Below, one piece after another: positions 45,458 through 55,075 of a stretch of DNA of 64,000 nucleotides. Within the stretch, counting starts at the first letter, position 1; the number at the start of each line of letters is the position of its first letter. The stretch is from the NCBI GenBank assembly GCA_947450675.1, contig CANFWI010000005.1, positions 1 through 64,000 on the forward strand. The letters run 5' to 3'. A program made the position numbers and the translations under genes. Below the pieces are notes generated by a model, which saw nothing but the letters and a program-made list of their open reading frames with translations, had not been told where the DNA came from and made no database searches. This DNA comes from Comamonadaceae bacterium. GTDB taxonomy: Bacteria; Pseudomonadota; Gammaproteobacteria; Burkholderiales; Burkholderiaceae_C.

Positions 45458-46720
45458 ATGCACTTAAACGAACTCAAGGCACTGCACGTGTCTGAAGTCC
45501 TCAAGCAAGCCGAAGCCCTTGAGATCGAAAATGTTGGCCGGATGCGCAAGCAAGAGTTGATGTTTGCCATCATCAAGAAGCGCGCTAAAACGGGTGAAAC
45601 CATCGTCGCCGACGGCGTCTTGGAAGTCCTGCCCGATGGCTTCGGCTTTTTGCGTGCACCGGATTCGAGCTACACCGCCTCGACCGACGACATCTACATC
45701 AGCCCTAGCCAGATCCGCCGCTTCAACCTGCACACCGGCGACATGATCGAAGGTGAAGTCCGCACGCCAAAAGACGGCGAGCGTTACTTTGCCCTCAACA
45801 AGCTCGACAAAATCAACGACGGCGCACCTGAAGACAACAAGCACAAGGTGATGTTCGAGAATTTGACGCCGCTGTTCCCACGCGAGCAGTACAAATTAGA
45901 GCGCGACATCAAGGGCGAAGAGAACCTGACCAGCCGGATCATTGACATCATTGCGCCTATCGGCAAAGGCCAGCGCGCCTTGCTGGTCGCGCCGCCAAAA
46001 TCTGGCAAAACCGTGATGATGCAAAACATCGCTCACGCTATCACCGCCAACTACCCAGACTCCGTGATGATGGTCTTGCTGGTCGACGAACGCCCAGAAG
46101 AAGTGACCGAAATGCAGCGCAGCGTGCGCGGCGAAGTGATTTCATCGACCTTTGACGAGCCAGCGGCACGTCACGTTCACGTGGCCGAAATGGTCATCGA
46201 GCGCGCCAAACGTCTGGTTGAGCTGGGCAAAGATGTGGTGATTTTGCTGGACTCCATCACCCGTCTGGCCCGCGCTTACAACAACGTGCTGCCATCGTCT
46301 GGCAAAGTGCTGACCGGCGGTGTCGACGCAGCCGCCTTGCAGCGCCCCAAGCGCTTTTTTGGCGCTGCCCGCAAGATTGAAGAAGGCGGTAGCTTGACCA
46401 TCATCGGCACGGCACTGATCGACACCGGTAGCCGCATGGACGAAGTGATTTTTGAAGAATTCAAAGGAACGGGCAACTGCGAGATTCATCTGGATCGCCG
46501 CTTGTACGAAAAACGCGTGTTCCCGGCCATCAACCTGAACCGCAGCGGCACCCGCAAGGAAGAACTGCTGTTGGCCCCTGAGATCCTGCAAAAGTCACGG
46601 ATTCTGCGCCAGTTCATGTACAACATGGACGAGATCGAGTCGATGGAATTGATGCTCAAAAATATGAAGGCGACGAAGAACAACCACGAGTTCTTTGACA
46701 TGATGCGAAGGGGTGGTTGA
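45458..46720 (+). CDS. rho: Transcription termination factor Rho
   Basis: Hexameric RNA-dependent ATPase that ends transcription. 420 residues, close to E. coli Rho. An N-terminal RNA-binding fold ([32 protein letters not shown]) is followed by the ATPase with Walker [11 protein letters not shown] at about residue 180. [25 protein letters not shown] and the Q-loop/R-loop region ([19 protein letters not shown]) complete it. ATG 45458 has a weak AGGTAAC before it. Confidence 0.97.
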   Translation: MHLNELKALHVSEVLKQAEALEIENVGRMRKQELMFAIIKKRAKTGETIVADGVLEVLPDGFGFLRAPDSSYTASTDDIYISPSQIRRFNLHTGDMIEGEVRTPKDGERYFALNKLDKINDGAPEDNKHKVMFENLTPLFPREQYKLERDIKGEENLTSRIIDIIAPIGKGQRALLVAPPKSGKTVMMQNIAHAITANYPDSVMMVLLVDERPEEVTEMQRSVRGEVISSTFDEPAARHVHVAEMVIERAKRLVELGKDVVILLDSITRLARAYNNVLPSSGKVLTGGVDAAALQRPKRFFGAARKIEEGGSLTIIGTALIDTGSRMDEVIFEEFKGTGNCEIHLDRRLYEKRVFPAINLNRSGTRKEELLLAPEILQKSRILRQFMYNMDEIESMELMLKNMKATKNNHEFFDMMRRGG

Positions 46721-46752
46721 TTGAGCCCCCACGCTTTTCACTTTGTGTAAAA

Positions 46753-46810
46753 GCTGCCCCCGAGGGGGCGCTGCGCCTGCGGCCCGGCTAAGCCGGTTCC
46801 GCGGCCCCTG
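46753..46810. repeat. Palindromic intergenic element (REP-like)
   Basis: Two GC-rich hairpins in tandem: GCCCCC-GA-GGGGGC (46756-46769) and CCGGC-TAA-GCCGG (46784-46796), then a GCGGCCCC tail. It lies between rho and rpmE, where no gene is present. Elements of this style are, from memory, frequent between genes in Comamonadaceae. Only one copy is seen in this window. It may also act as a rho terminator. Confidence 0.6.
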
Positions 46811-46929
46811 CTGGTGGAAGACAATTACGGAAACCACCGCGACAGGCGCTTTTTAATGCCATAATGCGGGGCTTAGCGGAAAGTGTCCAAGACTGGCTTG
46901 GGTGGCTACCGCAACGAATAAGGAAGATC

Positions 46930-47187
46930 ATGAAAGACGGCATTCACCCTAATTACCGCGAAGTTTGCTTCGTGGACTTGTCAAACAACTTCAAGTTTGT
47001 CACGCGCTCATGCGTCAACACCAAAGAAATGGTGACGATGGATGATGGCCGCGAATTGCCTTTGTACAAGCTGGACACTTCCAGCGAGTCGCACCCGTTT
47101 TACACCGGCACGCAAAAATCCGTGGACAACATGGGTGGTCGTGTCGAGCGCTTCCGCAATCGCTTCGGCAAAACTGCCGCCAAGTAA
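46930..47187 (+). CDS. rpmE2: Ribosomal protein L31, type B
   Basis: 85 residues. MKDGIHPNYREVCFVD and the SSESHPFYTG segment with VERFRNRFG near the end mark type B L31. The CxxC zinc ligands of type A are missing, so this form does not need zinc. AAGGAAG precedes ATG 46930. A strong terminator follows. Confidence 0.95.
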   Translation: MKDGIHPNYREVCFVDLSNNFKFVTRSCVNTKEMVTMDDGRELPLYKLDTSSESHPFYTGTQKSVDNMGGRVERFRNRFGKTAAK

Positions 47188-47213
47188 ACTGCGAATCGTT
47201 TCAAGCCGATCCG

Positions 47214-47246
47214 AAAAGCAGCCTGAAATTCAGGCTGCTTTTTTTT
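47214..47246 (+). terminator. Rho-independent terminator of rpmE2
   Basis: An 11-bp hairpin (AGCAGCCTGAA at 47217-47227, TTCAGGCTGCT at 47229-47239) is followed by eight T residues. Confidence 0.93.
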
Positions 47247-47318
47247 CGCCCTGAAACTCTGGAATCCCCTCATGATTGAGGCCTTGCCGACACACCTCAT
47301 TCTTTAGCCGACCGTACC

Positions 47319-49055
47319 TTGAACCAGCCGTCCCCCGCCCTCATTGCCCAATCTGCTGTGCGCAGGCTGCCGCGCCTTGCACTGCTGCTTTTTTGCGTGG
47401 CTTATGTGCTGCCGGGCTTGGTCGGTCGTGGCCCGTGGAAGGACGCCGACATTTCTGCGTTTGGCGTCATGCAGCAAATGGTGGCCACGGGCAGTGACTG
47501 GCTGCAGCCCAACCTGATGGGCTTCACGGCCGACTTTGACGGCCTGCTGCCTTACTGGATAGGCGCACTGGCGATCAAGCTGATGCCCTTGTTGGACCCG
47601 GCTCTGGCCGCGCGTCTGCCTTATATTGCTTTTCTGGCCTTGACGCTGGCCGCCACTTGGTACTCGGTGTATTACCTGGCCCGCAGCCCGCAGGCGCAGC
47701 CGGTGGCCTTTGCCTTTGGCGGCGAGGCCAGCCCGGCAGACTATGCCCGGGCCATGGCCGATGCCGGCCTGCTGGCCTTGCTGGCGTGTTTGGGTCTGGC
47801 TCAGCTGTCCCACGAAACAACCCCCGCCATGGCCCAACTCGGCTTCATGACGTTGATGTTTTACAGCGTGGCCGCCAGTCCTTACCGTAGCCCGTGGCAG
47901 GTGTTGGGTCCTGGCTCAGCCTTTGTGGTCGGCATGGCCGGGCTGGCGTTGAGCGGCGCACCCACCGTCGCCGCCCTGCTCGGCTTCGGCAGCGTGATGG
48001 TCGAATGGGCACATCGCCGCTGGGGCGGAGAGTCCAACGAGCAACCTGACACGCGCGGCTGGATGCTGTTGATGTTGGGCGCCACCTTGGCGACTGCCGC
48101 GCTGGCCTATGCGCTCGGTCTCTGGGTTTGGCGCATTGACGTCGCCGCCCTGAGCCAATCTGAGGCCCACAAAGAGTGGGGCAGCATCATCCGCTTGCTG
48201 CTGTGGTTTCCGTGGCCGGCTTGGCCGCTGGCCTTGTGGACGCTGTTTCGCTGGCGCCGCCAGTTGACCAGCCGCCATGTCGCCCTGCCCCTGTGGTTTG
48301 CGGTTGTCGCCGTCGGCACCACACTGCTGACGGGCGCCTCAGACCGCAGCTTGCTGCTGAGCCTGCCGCCACTGGCCACGCTCGCCGCCTTTGCACTGCC
48401 GACCCTCAGGCGCAGCGTCGCCTCTTTGATCGATTGGTTCACGCTGCTGTTTTTCACCTCGTGCGCGATCATCATTTGGGTCATTTGGGTCGCCATGCAG
48501 ACCGGTGTGCCCCAACAACCTGCCGCCAACGTAGCCAAGCTGGCACCCGGCTTTGAGCCGAGCTTTTCAGCGCTGGCATTTGGCTTGGCCTTGTTGGCCA
48601 CCGTGGCTTGGGCCTGGCTGGTGAAATGGCGGGCGGGTCAGCAGCGCGCGGCCATCTGGAAGTCTCTGATCTTGCCGGCGGGTGGTACCACGCTGTGCTG
48701 GTTGCTGCTGATGACGCTCTGGCTACCCTTGCTAGACTTTGCCCGCAGCTACGAGTCCATGTCGCGGCAAGTCGCCCGACAAGTCAACCGGCAAGCGTGC
48801 GTCGAAGTACTGGGTCTGAACACCGCACAGATTGCCGCCCTTCGCTACCACCAGAAGCTGAACCTGCGCCCCACCGGGCCAGAGACCAACTGCCCTTACC
48901 TGCTGGTTGACACGAACTCGCTGTCCAGCATGTGGCAAGTTGTCAACCGCTCTGAATGGGAGCGAATGATCATGGTCCGGCGCCCGGCCGACCGCAATGA
49001 AAATGTGGTGGTCTACCGCCGCTTCAAGCCTTCGGCAGCCGCTGAACGTCCTTGA
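47319..49055 (+). CDS. ArnT-like glycosyltransferase, GT39/PMT-type membrane protein
   Basis: 578 residues with about 11-12 hydrophobic segments. The first periplasmic loop carries GRGPWKDADISAFGVMQQMVATGSDWLQPNLMG, equivalent to the acidic loop of ArnT/PMT enzymes that transfer sugar from polyprenyl phosphate. The C-terminal about 100 residues are soluble and probably periplasmic. The only reasonable start is TTG 47319, since the next Met lies well inside the acidic loop. Sugar and acceptor (lipid A, protein or other) are not known. The MATE gene starts 10 bp after its stop. Confidence 0.8.
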   Translation: MNQPSPALIAQSAVRRLPRLALLLFCVAYVLPGLVGRGPWKDADISAFGVMQQMVATGSDWLQPNLMGFTADFDGLLPYWIGALAIKLMPLLDPALAARLPYIAFLALTLAATWYSVYYLARSPQAQPVAFAFGGEASPADYARAMADAGLLALLACLGLAQLSHETTPAMAQLGFMTLMFYSVAASPYRSPWQVLGPGSAFVVGMAGLALSGAPTVAALLGFGSVMVEWAHRRWGGESNEQPDTRGWMLLMLGATLATAALAYALGLWVWRIDVAALSQSEAHKEWGSIIRLLLWFPWPAWPLALWTLFRWRRQLTSRHVALPLWFAVVAVGTTLLTGASDRSLLLSLPPLATLAAFALPTLRRSVASLIDWFTLLFFTSCAIIIWVIWVAMQTGVPQQPAANVAKLAPGFEPSFSALAFGLALLATVAWAWLVKWRAGQQRAAIWKSLILPAGGTTLCWLLLMTLWLPLLDFARSYESMSRQVARQVNRQACVEVLGLNTAQIAALRYHQKLNLRPTGPETNCPYLLVDTNSLSSMWQVVNRSEWERMIMVRRPADRNENVVVYRRFKPSAAAERP

Positions 49056-49065
49056 TTTTCAGTCC

Positions 49066-50451
49066 GTGAAAGAACTCAAAATCATTGGCAAGCACGCCAG
49101 CACCGTGCTGGTCGGGCAGCTCGCCATCATGGCTTTTGGCGTCGCCGACACCGTCATCGCCGGCCGCTACAGCGACACCGCACTGGCCGCCTTGTCGGTC
49201 GGGTCTGCCATCTACATCAGCGTTTACGTCGGCCTGATTGGCATCATTCAAGCGCTGCTGCCGATCTGGGCCGAAATGCGCGGCGCCCGCCATCACCTCG
49301 CGGTCGGCCAGTCGATTCGGCAAAGCCTGTATTTGTGCGGCCTCATCAGCTTGGCCGGTATTGGCGCGTTGCTGTTTCCGGGGCCACTGCTGCACTGGGC
49401 CAAAATTCCGGCCGCCATGCAAGGCGAGGTTCAGGCCTATCTGGCCGTCTTGGCGGTGGCATTTGTGCCGTCGCTGTTGTTCCGGCTGTTCAGCACACTG
49501 AACCAGGCGCTGGGCAAGCCGGTACTGATCACCTGGCTACAAATCGGCGCACTGGGGGTGAAAATTCCATTGTCGATCTGGTTCGTTGCCGGCGGTGCTG
49601 GACTGGAGCCGATGGGCGCGGTGGGCTGCGCTTGGGCCACGCTGGTGGTCAATTACCTGTTGCTGCTGCTTGCCGTGCTGCTGCTGCGCAGCCATGAGCT
49701 TTATCTGCCGTACCGCATCTGGGCCCGCATGGAAAAGCCCGATTGGCGGCAAATCCGGGCATTTGCGCGGCTTGGTTTACCGGCCGGGCTGTCCTACATG
49801 GTGGAAGTGACCTCTTTCACGCTGATGGCGCTGTTCATTGCCCGACTGGGCACGGTGGCGGCGGCCAGTCACCAGATTGCCGCCAGCATGGCGGCGGTGC
49901 TGTACATGGTGCCGCTGTCCTTGGCCATTGCTTGCAGTGCCCGCGTGTCGTTCTGGATGGGGGCTGGCCAGCCAGTCCAAGCGCGGCGCGTGGTCGGCTT
50001 GGCTTTGAGCCTGTCGGCGCTGAGCGCCTCGACATTGGCGTTGCTGCTGTGGCTGCTGAGCCTGCAGATTCCGGCCTGGTATTCGCGCAACCCGGAAGTC
50101 GTGCTCACCGCCTCGACGCTGTTGGCTTGGGTCGCGCTTTACCATTTAGCCGATTCACTTCAAGCTGTTTGCGCTTTTTTGCTGCGTTGCTACCGCATCA
50201 CCTTGATGCCGTTGCTGATTTACAGCGTGTTGCTGTGGGGCTTTGGCTTGGCGGGTGGTTATTTTCTGGCTTACGTCGGGACGGCTGTCGTGCCGGCGTC
50301 ACAGCTGCCCGCCAGCTTTTGGTCGGCGGCCACCCTGGCACTGGCTGCGGTGGCCTGCTGCTTTCTGACGCTGCTTTGGCGCGCTTCAAAACAAGCACTT
50401 TCAACACCATCAAGCGCTGATTTACAAGAAGTGACAGCCCGCGCGAGATAG
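49066..50451 (+). CDS. MATE-family efflux transporter
   Basis: About 461 residues with 12 membrane segments in two homologous halves (KHASTVLVGQLAIMAFGVADTVIAGRYSDTALAALSVGSAIY; LGLPAGLSYMVEVTSFTLMALFIARLGTVAAASHQIA). It exports cationic drugs or metabolites using Na+ or H+. GTG 49066 follows the previous stop by 10 bp and fits the family N-terminus; the open frame extends further up but overlaps the glycosyltransferase gene. The stop codon shares its last base with the inverted repeat of the pst regulatory region. Confidence 0.88.
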   Translation: MKELKIIGKHASTVLVGQLAIMAFGVADTVIAGRYSDTALAALSVGSAIYISVYVGLIGIIQALLPIWAEMRGARHHLAVGQSIRQSLYLCGLISLAGIGALLFPGPLLHWAKIPAAMQGEVQAYLAVLAVAFVPSLLFRLFSTLNQALGKPVLITWLQIGALGVKIPLSIWFVAGGAGLEPMGAVGCAWATLVVNYLLLLLAVLLLRSHELYLPYRIWARMEKPDWRQIRAFARLGLPAGLSYMVEVTSFTLMALFIARLGTVAAASHQIAASMAAVLYMVPLSLAIACSARVSFWMGAGQPVQARRVVGLALSLSALSASTLALLLWLLSLQIPAWYSRNPEVVLTASTLLAWVALYHLADSLQAVCAFLLRCYRITLMPLLIYSVLLWGFGLAGGYFLAYVGTAVVPASQLPASFWSAATLALAAVACCFLTLLWRASKQALSTPSSADLQEVTARAR

Positions 50452-50486
50452 TGTGACAACATTACGCTGTCACACTGTTGTCACAC
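50451..50486 (+). promoter_or_regulatory. Pho box and inverted repeat upstream of pstS
   Basis: CTGTCAC-ACTG-TTGTCAC (50467-50484) is a near-consensus PhoB site: two 7-bp repeats 11 bp apart. A -10-like CATAAA lies about 10 bp downstream (50494-50499), as expected where PhoB replaces the -35 box. In addition GTGTGACAAC (50451-50460) and GTTGTCACAC (50477-50486) form a perfect 10-bp inverted repeat that overlaps the second PhoB half-site. Confidence 0.88.
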
Positions 50487-50537
50487 AAGCGCCATAAAGT
50501 CCAGCCTGTGCTTCACACCTCAACCTCAAGGACACCA

Positions 50538-51569
50538 ATGAATACCAAACGCACGCTTCTCAAAACAGTCGCTGCTGCTGCTTTTGCCAGCCTAGCCATG
50601 AGCTCGGCCATGGCCGCTGACCTGACCGGCGCCGGCGCTACCTTTCCTTACCCGGTTTATGCCAAATGGGCTGAAGGCTACAAGGCCGTTTCAGGCATCG
50701 GCATGAACTACCAGTCGATCGGCTCCTCCGGTGGTCTGAAACAAATCCGCGCCAAAACCGTGACTTTTGGTGCCTCGGATGCCCCAGTCAGCGGCGATGA
50801 CTTGGACAAAGACGGCATGGTGCAGTTCCCAGCCATCATTGGCGGCACGGTTCCCGTGTTGAATTTGGACGGTTTCAAGCCTGGCGAATTGCGCATCACC
50901 GGCCCCGTGTTGGCCGATATTTACTTGGGCACCATCGTCAAATGGAACGATGCCAAACTGGCCGCGTTGAACCCCGGCAAAAAACTGCCTGACGAAAACA
51001 TCACTGTGGTGCACCGCGCTGACGGTTCGGGCACGACCTTCAACTTCACCGACTACTTGGCATCCATCAGCAAAGTCTGGGCTGACAAAGTTGGCAAGGG
51101 CGCAGCAGTCAAGTGGCCAGCGGCTTCTTCAGTCGGCGGCAAAGGCAATGAAGGCGTCGCTGCCAACGTCAACCGCATCAAAGGTGCAGTCGGCTACGTC
51201 GAATACGCTTACGTCAAGAAAAACGGCATGAACTTCATGCAACTGCAAAACGCCGACGGCAAGTACGTCAGCCCAGACGACAAAACCTTTGCCGCCGCAG
51301 CGGCCGGTGCTGACTGGTTCAGCGTGCCAGGCATGGGCGTGTCCATGGTCAACGCCAAGGGCGCAGCCAGCTGGCCTATCAGCACGGCGTCGTTCATCTT
51401 GATGTACAAGAATCCAGTCGACAAAGCCGCTTCCGCAGAAGCCCTGAAGTTCTTTGACTGGGCCTTCAAAAACGGCAAAAAAATGGCAGATGATATGGAC
51501 TACGTTTCGCTGCCAGACAGCCTGACGAATCAGATTCGCGCCAAAGTTTGGTCACAAATTCAGAAGTAA
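50538..51569 (+). CDS. pstS: Phosphate ABC transporter substrate-binding protein
   Basis: Periplasmic phosphate receptor, 343 residues. Signal peptide cut after AMA, then DLTGAGATFPYPVYAKWAEGYK; phosphate-binding segments include IGSSGGLKQIRAKTVTFGASDAPV and VHRADGSGTTFNFTDYL. ATG 50538 has AAGGA upstream. First gene of the Pho operon and followed by an attenuating hairpin that separates it from pstC. Confidence 0.96.
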   Translation: MNTKRTLLKTVAAAAFASLAMSSAMAADLTGAGATFPYPVYAKWAEGYKAVSGIGMNYQSIGSSGGLKQIRAKTVTFGASDAPVSGDDLDKDGMVQFPAIIGGTVPVLNLDGFKPGELRITGPVLADIYLGTIVKWNDAKLAALNPGKKLPDENITVVHRADGSGTTFNFTDYLASISKVWADKVGKGAAVKWPAASSVGGKGNEGVAANVNRIKGAVGYVEYAYVKKNGMNFMQLQNADGKYVSPDDKTFAAAAAGADWFSVPGMGVSMVNAKGAASWPISTASFILMYKNPVDKAASAEALKFFDWAFKNGKKMADDMDYVSLPDSLTNQIRAKVWSQIQK

Positions 51570-51586
51570 TTCTGGATTAACCCATA

Positions 51587-51623
51587 AACCCGTCGAACTG
51601 CGTCAAGCAGGTCGGCGGGTTTT
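51587..51623 (+). terminator. Intra-operon hairpin between pstS and pstC
   Basis: A 15-bp stem (51587-51601 with 51607-51621, loop GTCAA; one wobble, one mismatch) is followed by TTTTG. It probably ends most transcripts after pstS, so that the receptor is made in excess over the membrane parts. Confidence 0.8.
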
Positions 51624-51654
51624 GTTCCATATCTGACAACTCCAAGGTATTCAA

Positions 51655-52665
51655 ATGAGCGTGGAAGCCATCATGACTTTGCCATCAATCCCTTTTGATT
51701 CAACCAGCGAAACCGGCAGTCAAGGCATGATCGCCGTGGCCAAGCGCCAGCGCATCCAAGATTTCTTTTTTCATCGCATCACGCAGGGCTTTTCGTTGCT
51801 GGTGTTGATCGCACTGACCGGCATCATTGGCTCTTTGTTCATCAATGCTTGGCCGGCACTGCACAAGTTTGGCGTGCATTTTCTTTGGTACGTTGAGTGG
51901 GACATCATCAACGAAGAATTTGGGGCCGCGATTGCCATCGTCGGCACCTTGGCCAGCGCCGGTATTGCGATGTTGATCGCCGTCCCACTGGCCTTTGGCA
52001 TCGCGGTCTTTTTGACCGAAACTTGCCCGGTCTGGCTGCGTCGCCCACTCGGCACGTCGATCGAATTGTTGGCCGCCGTGCCATCGATCATTTACGGCAT
52101 GTTTGGCTTGTTTGTGTTCGCACCCTTGTTCGCCAACTACCTGCAAGTGCCTTTGCAAAAAGTTCTGGGCGGCATGCCGCTGGTCGGCTTTTTGTTCGGC
52201 GGCGCCACCAACGGCATGGGCATTTTGGCCGCCGGCATTGTGCTGGCATTCATGGTCTTGCCCTTCATCGCGGCCGTGATGCGCGACGTCTTTGAAGTCA
52301 CCCCACCCATCTTGCGTGAGTCCGCTTACGGCTTGGGCTGCACCACTTGGGAAGTGGTTCGCAAAGTGGTTTTGCCGTACACCCAAAAGGGTGTGATTGG
52401 CGGCATCATGCTCGGCTTGGGTCGCGCTTTAGGCGAGACCATGGCGGTGACCTTTGTCATCGGCAACGCCAACCGCATGCCAACGTCCTTGTTTTCACCG
52501 GGCACGTCAATCGCGTCAACCTTGGCCAACGAATTTGGCGAGGCCGATGCGTTTCACATCTCGGCTTTGTTTGCGCTCGCCTTCGTCTTGTTTGTGATCA
52601 CCTTCGTGGTGCTGGCGATGGCCAAAATTTTGGTCATGCGGGCTGATAAAGCCAAAGGAGCTTGA
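51655..52665 (+). CDS. pstC: Phosphate ABC transporter permease PstC
   Basis: 336 residues, six membrane segments. The N-terminal cytoplasmic stretch is followed by LLVLIALTGIIGSLFINAWPAL; the coupling loop is VTPPILRESAYGLGCTTWEVVRKVVLPYTQKGVIGGIMLGLGRALGETMAVTFVIGN. ATG 51655 has AAGG upstream; ATG 51673 is possible. pstA starts 1 bp after its stop. Confidence 0.96.
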   Translation: MSVEAIMTLPSIPFDSTSETGSQGMIAVAKRQRIQDFFFHRITQGFSLLVLIALTGIIGSLFINAWPALHKFGVHFLWYVEWDIINEEFGAAIAIVGTLASAGIAMLIAVPLAFGIAVFLTETCPVWLRRPLGTSIELLAAVPSIIYGMFGLFVFAPLFANYLQVPLQKVLGGMPLVGFLFGGATNGMGILAAGIVLAFMVLPFIAAVMRDVFEVTPPILRESAYGLGCTTWEVVRKVVLPYTQKGVIGGIMLGLGRALGETMAVTFVIGNANRMPTSLFSPGTSIASTLANEFGEADAFHISALFALAFVLFVITFVVLAMAKILVMRADKAKGA

Positions 52666-52666
52666 G

Positions 52667-53530
52667 ATGATGAGCAATAACTTCAACAAAAAACTGTACA
52701 ACAGTCGCCGCCGAGCCAACACACAAGGGCTGATTTTGTCGATGAGCGCCATGGCGCTGGGCTTGGCCGTGTTGCTCTGGATCTTGTTTGTCTTGTTTTC
52801 CAACGGGCTCGCCGCCGTCGACTGGAACATGTTCACCCAAGACACGCCAGCGCCCGGCTCAGAAGGTGGTGGCTTGCGAAACGCCATCATCGGCAGCTTG
52901 ATGATGGTCGGCTTGTCGGTCTTGGTGTCCACGCCGATTGGCATCTTGGCCGGCATTTACCTGACCGAATATGGTGACAGCAGCAAAACGGCAGAAGTCA
53001 CACGCTTCGTGACGGACATCATGCTGTCAGCACCGTCGATCGTGTTGGGTTTGTTTGTCTACTCCATCGCAGTGGCCACCGTCGGTAACTTTTCGGGTTA
53101 TGCCGGCAGTTTGGCCCTGTCCCTGATCGCCGTTCCGGTCGTCATGCGAACCACTGAAAACATGTTGCGACTGGTACCCGGCAACCTGCGCGAAGCCGCA
53201 TTTGCACTGGGTGCACCGCGCTGGAAAGTCTCGACCTTGGTGACGCTGCGAGCTGCCAAAAGCGGTGTCATCACCGGCTTGCTGCTGGCCATTGCCCGCA
53301 TCAGTGGTGAGACCGCTCCCCTGCTTTTCACGGCATTGAACAACCAGTTTTACAGCACCAACATGGGCGCACCGATGGCCAACCTGCCGGTCGTGATCTA
53401 TCAATTTGCCATGAGCCCTTACGACAACTGGATTCGGCTGGCGTGGGGTGGAGCGTTGCTCGTCACCATGGCCGTCTTGGTCTTCAACATTCTGGCGCGC
53501 GTTTTCTTTCGAGACAAAGTTCACGCCTGA
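52667..53530 (+). CDS. pstA: Phosphate ABC transporter permease PstA
   Basis: 287 residues, six membrane segments, with the EAA loop REAAFALGAPRWKVSTLVTLRAAKSGVITGLLLAIARISGETAPLLFTA. AAAGGAG lies inside the end of pstC. Partner of PstC in the channel. Confidence 0.96.
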   Translation: MMSNNFNKKLYNSRRRANTQGLILSMSAMALGLAVLLWILFVLFSNGLAAVDWNMFTQDTPAPGSEGGGLRNAIIGSLMMVGLSVLVSTPIGILAGIYLTEYGDSSKTAEVTRFVTDIMLSAPSIVLGLFVYSIAVATVGNFSGYAGSLALSLIAVPVVMRTTENMLRLVPGNLREAAFALGAPRWKVSTLVTLRAAKSGVITGLLLAIARISGETAPLLFTALNNQFYSTNMGAPMANLPVVIYQFAMSPYDNWIRLAWGGALLVTMAVLVFNILARVFFRDKVHA

Positions 53531-53582
53531 GCGGAACAGCCCAACATCACTCAAAATTCCTCCCTAAAACCGATTTAGAACC

Positions 53583-54371
53583 ATGGACCTGTCAATGGCT
53601 GAAACCACCACAGAACTGAAAAACGCCCTTGAGGTTCGCAACCTCAATTTTTATTACGGCAAATTTCGCGGTCTCAAAGATGTGACCATGAACATTGCCG
53701 AACGCAAGGTCACCGCTTTCATCGGCCCGTCGGGTTGCGGCAAGTCGACCCTGCTGCGCACACTGAACCGCATGTACAGCCTGTACCCCGGCCAGCGCGC
53801 TGAAGGCGAGATCAATTTTTACGGCAACAACATTCTGGACAAAAGCCAGGACTTGAATTTGCTGCGGGCCCGCATCGGCATGGTGTTCCAAAAGCCAACG
53901 CCGTTTCCGATGACGATTTACGACAACATCGCCTTCGGTGTTCGCCTCTATGACAACCTGAACAAAAGCGACATGGACGAGCGCGTCGAATGGGCTCTGA
54001 CCAAAGCCGCGCTGTGGAACGAAGTCAAAGACAAGCTTGGTCAAAACGGTCTGTCGCTGTCCGGCGGCCAGCAGCAGCGTCTGTGCATTGCCCGCAGCGT
54101 GGCGGTCAAACCCTCGGTCTTGCTACTCGACGAGCCGACCTCGGCACTTGACCCGATTTCGACCGGCAAGGTCGAGGAACTGGTGCACGAACTGAAGCAG
54201 GACTACACCATCGCCATCGTCACACACAACATGCAGCAGGCCGCGCGCTGCAGTGACTTTACCGCCTATATGTACTTGGGTGAATTGATCGAATTCGGCT
54301 CGACCGAGCAGATTTTCTTCAAGCCCAAGCGTACCGAGACCGAAGACTACATCACAGGAAGGTTTGGTTAA
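53583..54371 (+). CDS. pstB: Phosphate ABC transporter ATP-binding protein PstB
   Basis: 262 residues. Walker [10 protein letters not shown], signature [14 protein letters not shown], Walker [12 protein letters not shown] and the H-loop [10 protein letters not shown]. It powers phosphate import. It follows pstA by 52 bp and phoU starts 2 bp after its stop. Confidence 0.97.
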   Translation: MDLSMAETTTELKNALEVRNLNFYYGKFRGLKDVTMNIAERKVTAFIGPSGCGKSTLLRTLNRMYSLYPGQRAEGEINFYGNNILDKSQDLNLLRARIGMVFQKPTPFPMTIYDNIAFGVRLYDNLNKSDMDERVEWALTKAALWNEVKDKLGQNGLSLSGGQQQRLCIARSVAVKPSVLLLDEPTSALDPISTGKVEELVHELKQDYTIAIVTHNMQQAARCSDFTAYMYLGELIEFGSTEQIFFKPKRTETEDYITGRFG

Positions 54372-54373
54372 TC

Positions 54374-55075
54374 ATGAGTGAAAAACACATCTCCAGCCAG
54401 TTCGACACCGAGCTGAACTCCATCTCTACCAACGTGCTCGAAATGGGCGGTTTGGTTGAAGCCCAGCTAAACCAGGCGATTTACGCGCTGGTCAACATGG
54501 ACCTGGCGGCCGCAGTGCAGGTCATTGAAAATGAAACCAAAGTCAACCAGATGGAATTACGGATTGATCACGAGATCATCTCCACCATTGGCCGGCGCCA
54601 ACCCACAGCACGGGATCTGCGTTTCTTGATGGCCATTTCACGCACCACACAAAACTTGGAGCGTGCCGGCGATGAGATCGAGCGCATGGCCCGCATGGTC
54701 AAGTCCATCATTAAAAGCGGCTCGCCGCGCAACCTGCCCACCTCTGAGCTGCGCGTTGCCGCAGATTTGGCGGCCGCGATGCTGCGCAAAACACTCGATT
54801 CGTTCGCGCGTCTTGACACCACGATGGCGGTGACCATCATCAAAGAAGACGATCAAATCGACGATGAGTACAACGGTTTCTTGCGCAAGCTCATCACCTA
54901 CATGATGGAAGATCCACGCACTATTTCGCCGAGTCTGGACTTGCTGTTTTTGGCCAAGTCCATCGAACGCGTTGGTGACCATGCCAAAAACATCGCTGAA
55001 CAGATCATCTTCATCGTCAAGGGTGAAGACATTCGTCACACCTCATTGGACAAGGTTGCATCGGTCGTCAAATGA
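54374..55075 (+). CDS. phoU: Phosphate signalling regulator PhoU
   Basis: 233 residues, two three-helix bundles with repeated metal-binding ExxxD motifs. FDTELNSISTNVLEMGGLVEAQLNQA and RAGDEIERMARMV in the first repeat correspond to IERVGDHAKNIAEQI in the second. It signals phosphate sufficiency from PstSCAB to PhoR and limits uptake. phoB overlaps its stop by 4 bp. Confidence 0.96.
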   Translation: MSEKHISSQFDTELNSISTNVLEMGGLVEAQLNQAIYALVNMDLAAAVQVIENETKVNQMELRIDHEIISTIGRRQPTARDLRFLMAISRTTQNLERAGDEIERMARMVKSIIKSGSPRNLPTSELRVAADLAAAMLRKTLDSFARLDTTMAVTIIKEDDQIDDEYNGFLRKLITYMMEDPRTISPSLDLLFLAKSIERVGDHAKNIAEQIIFIVKGEDIRHTSLDKVASVVK

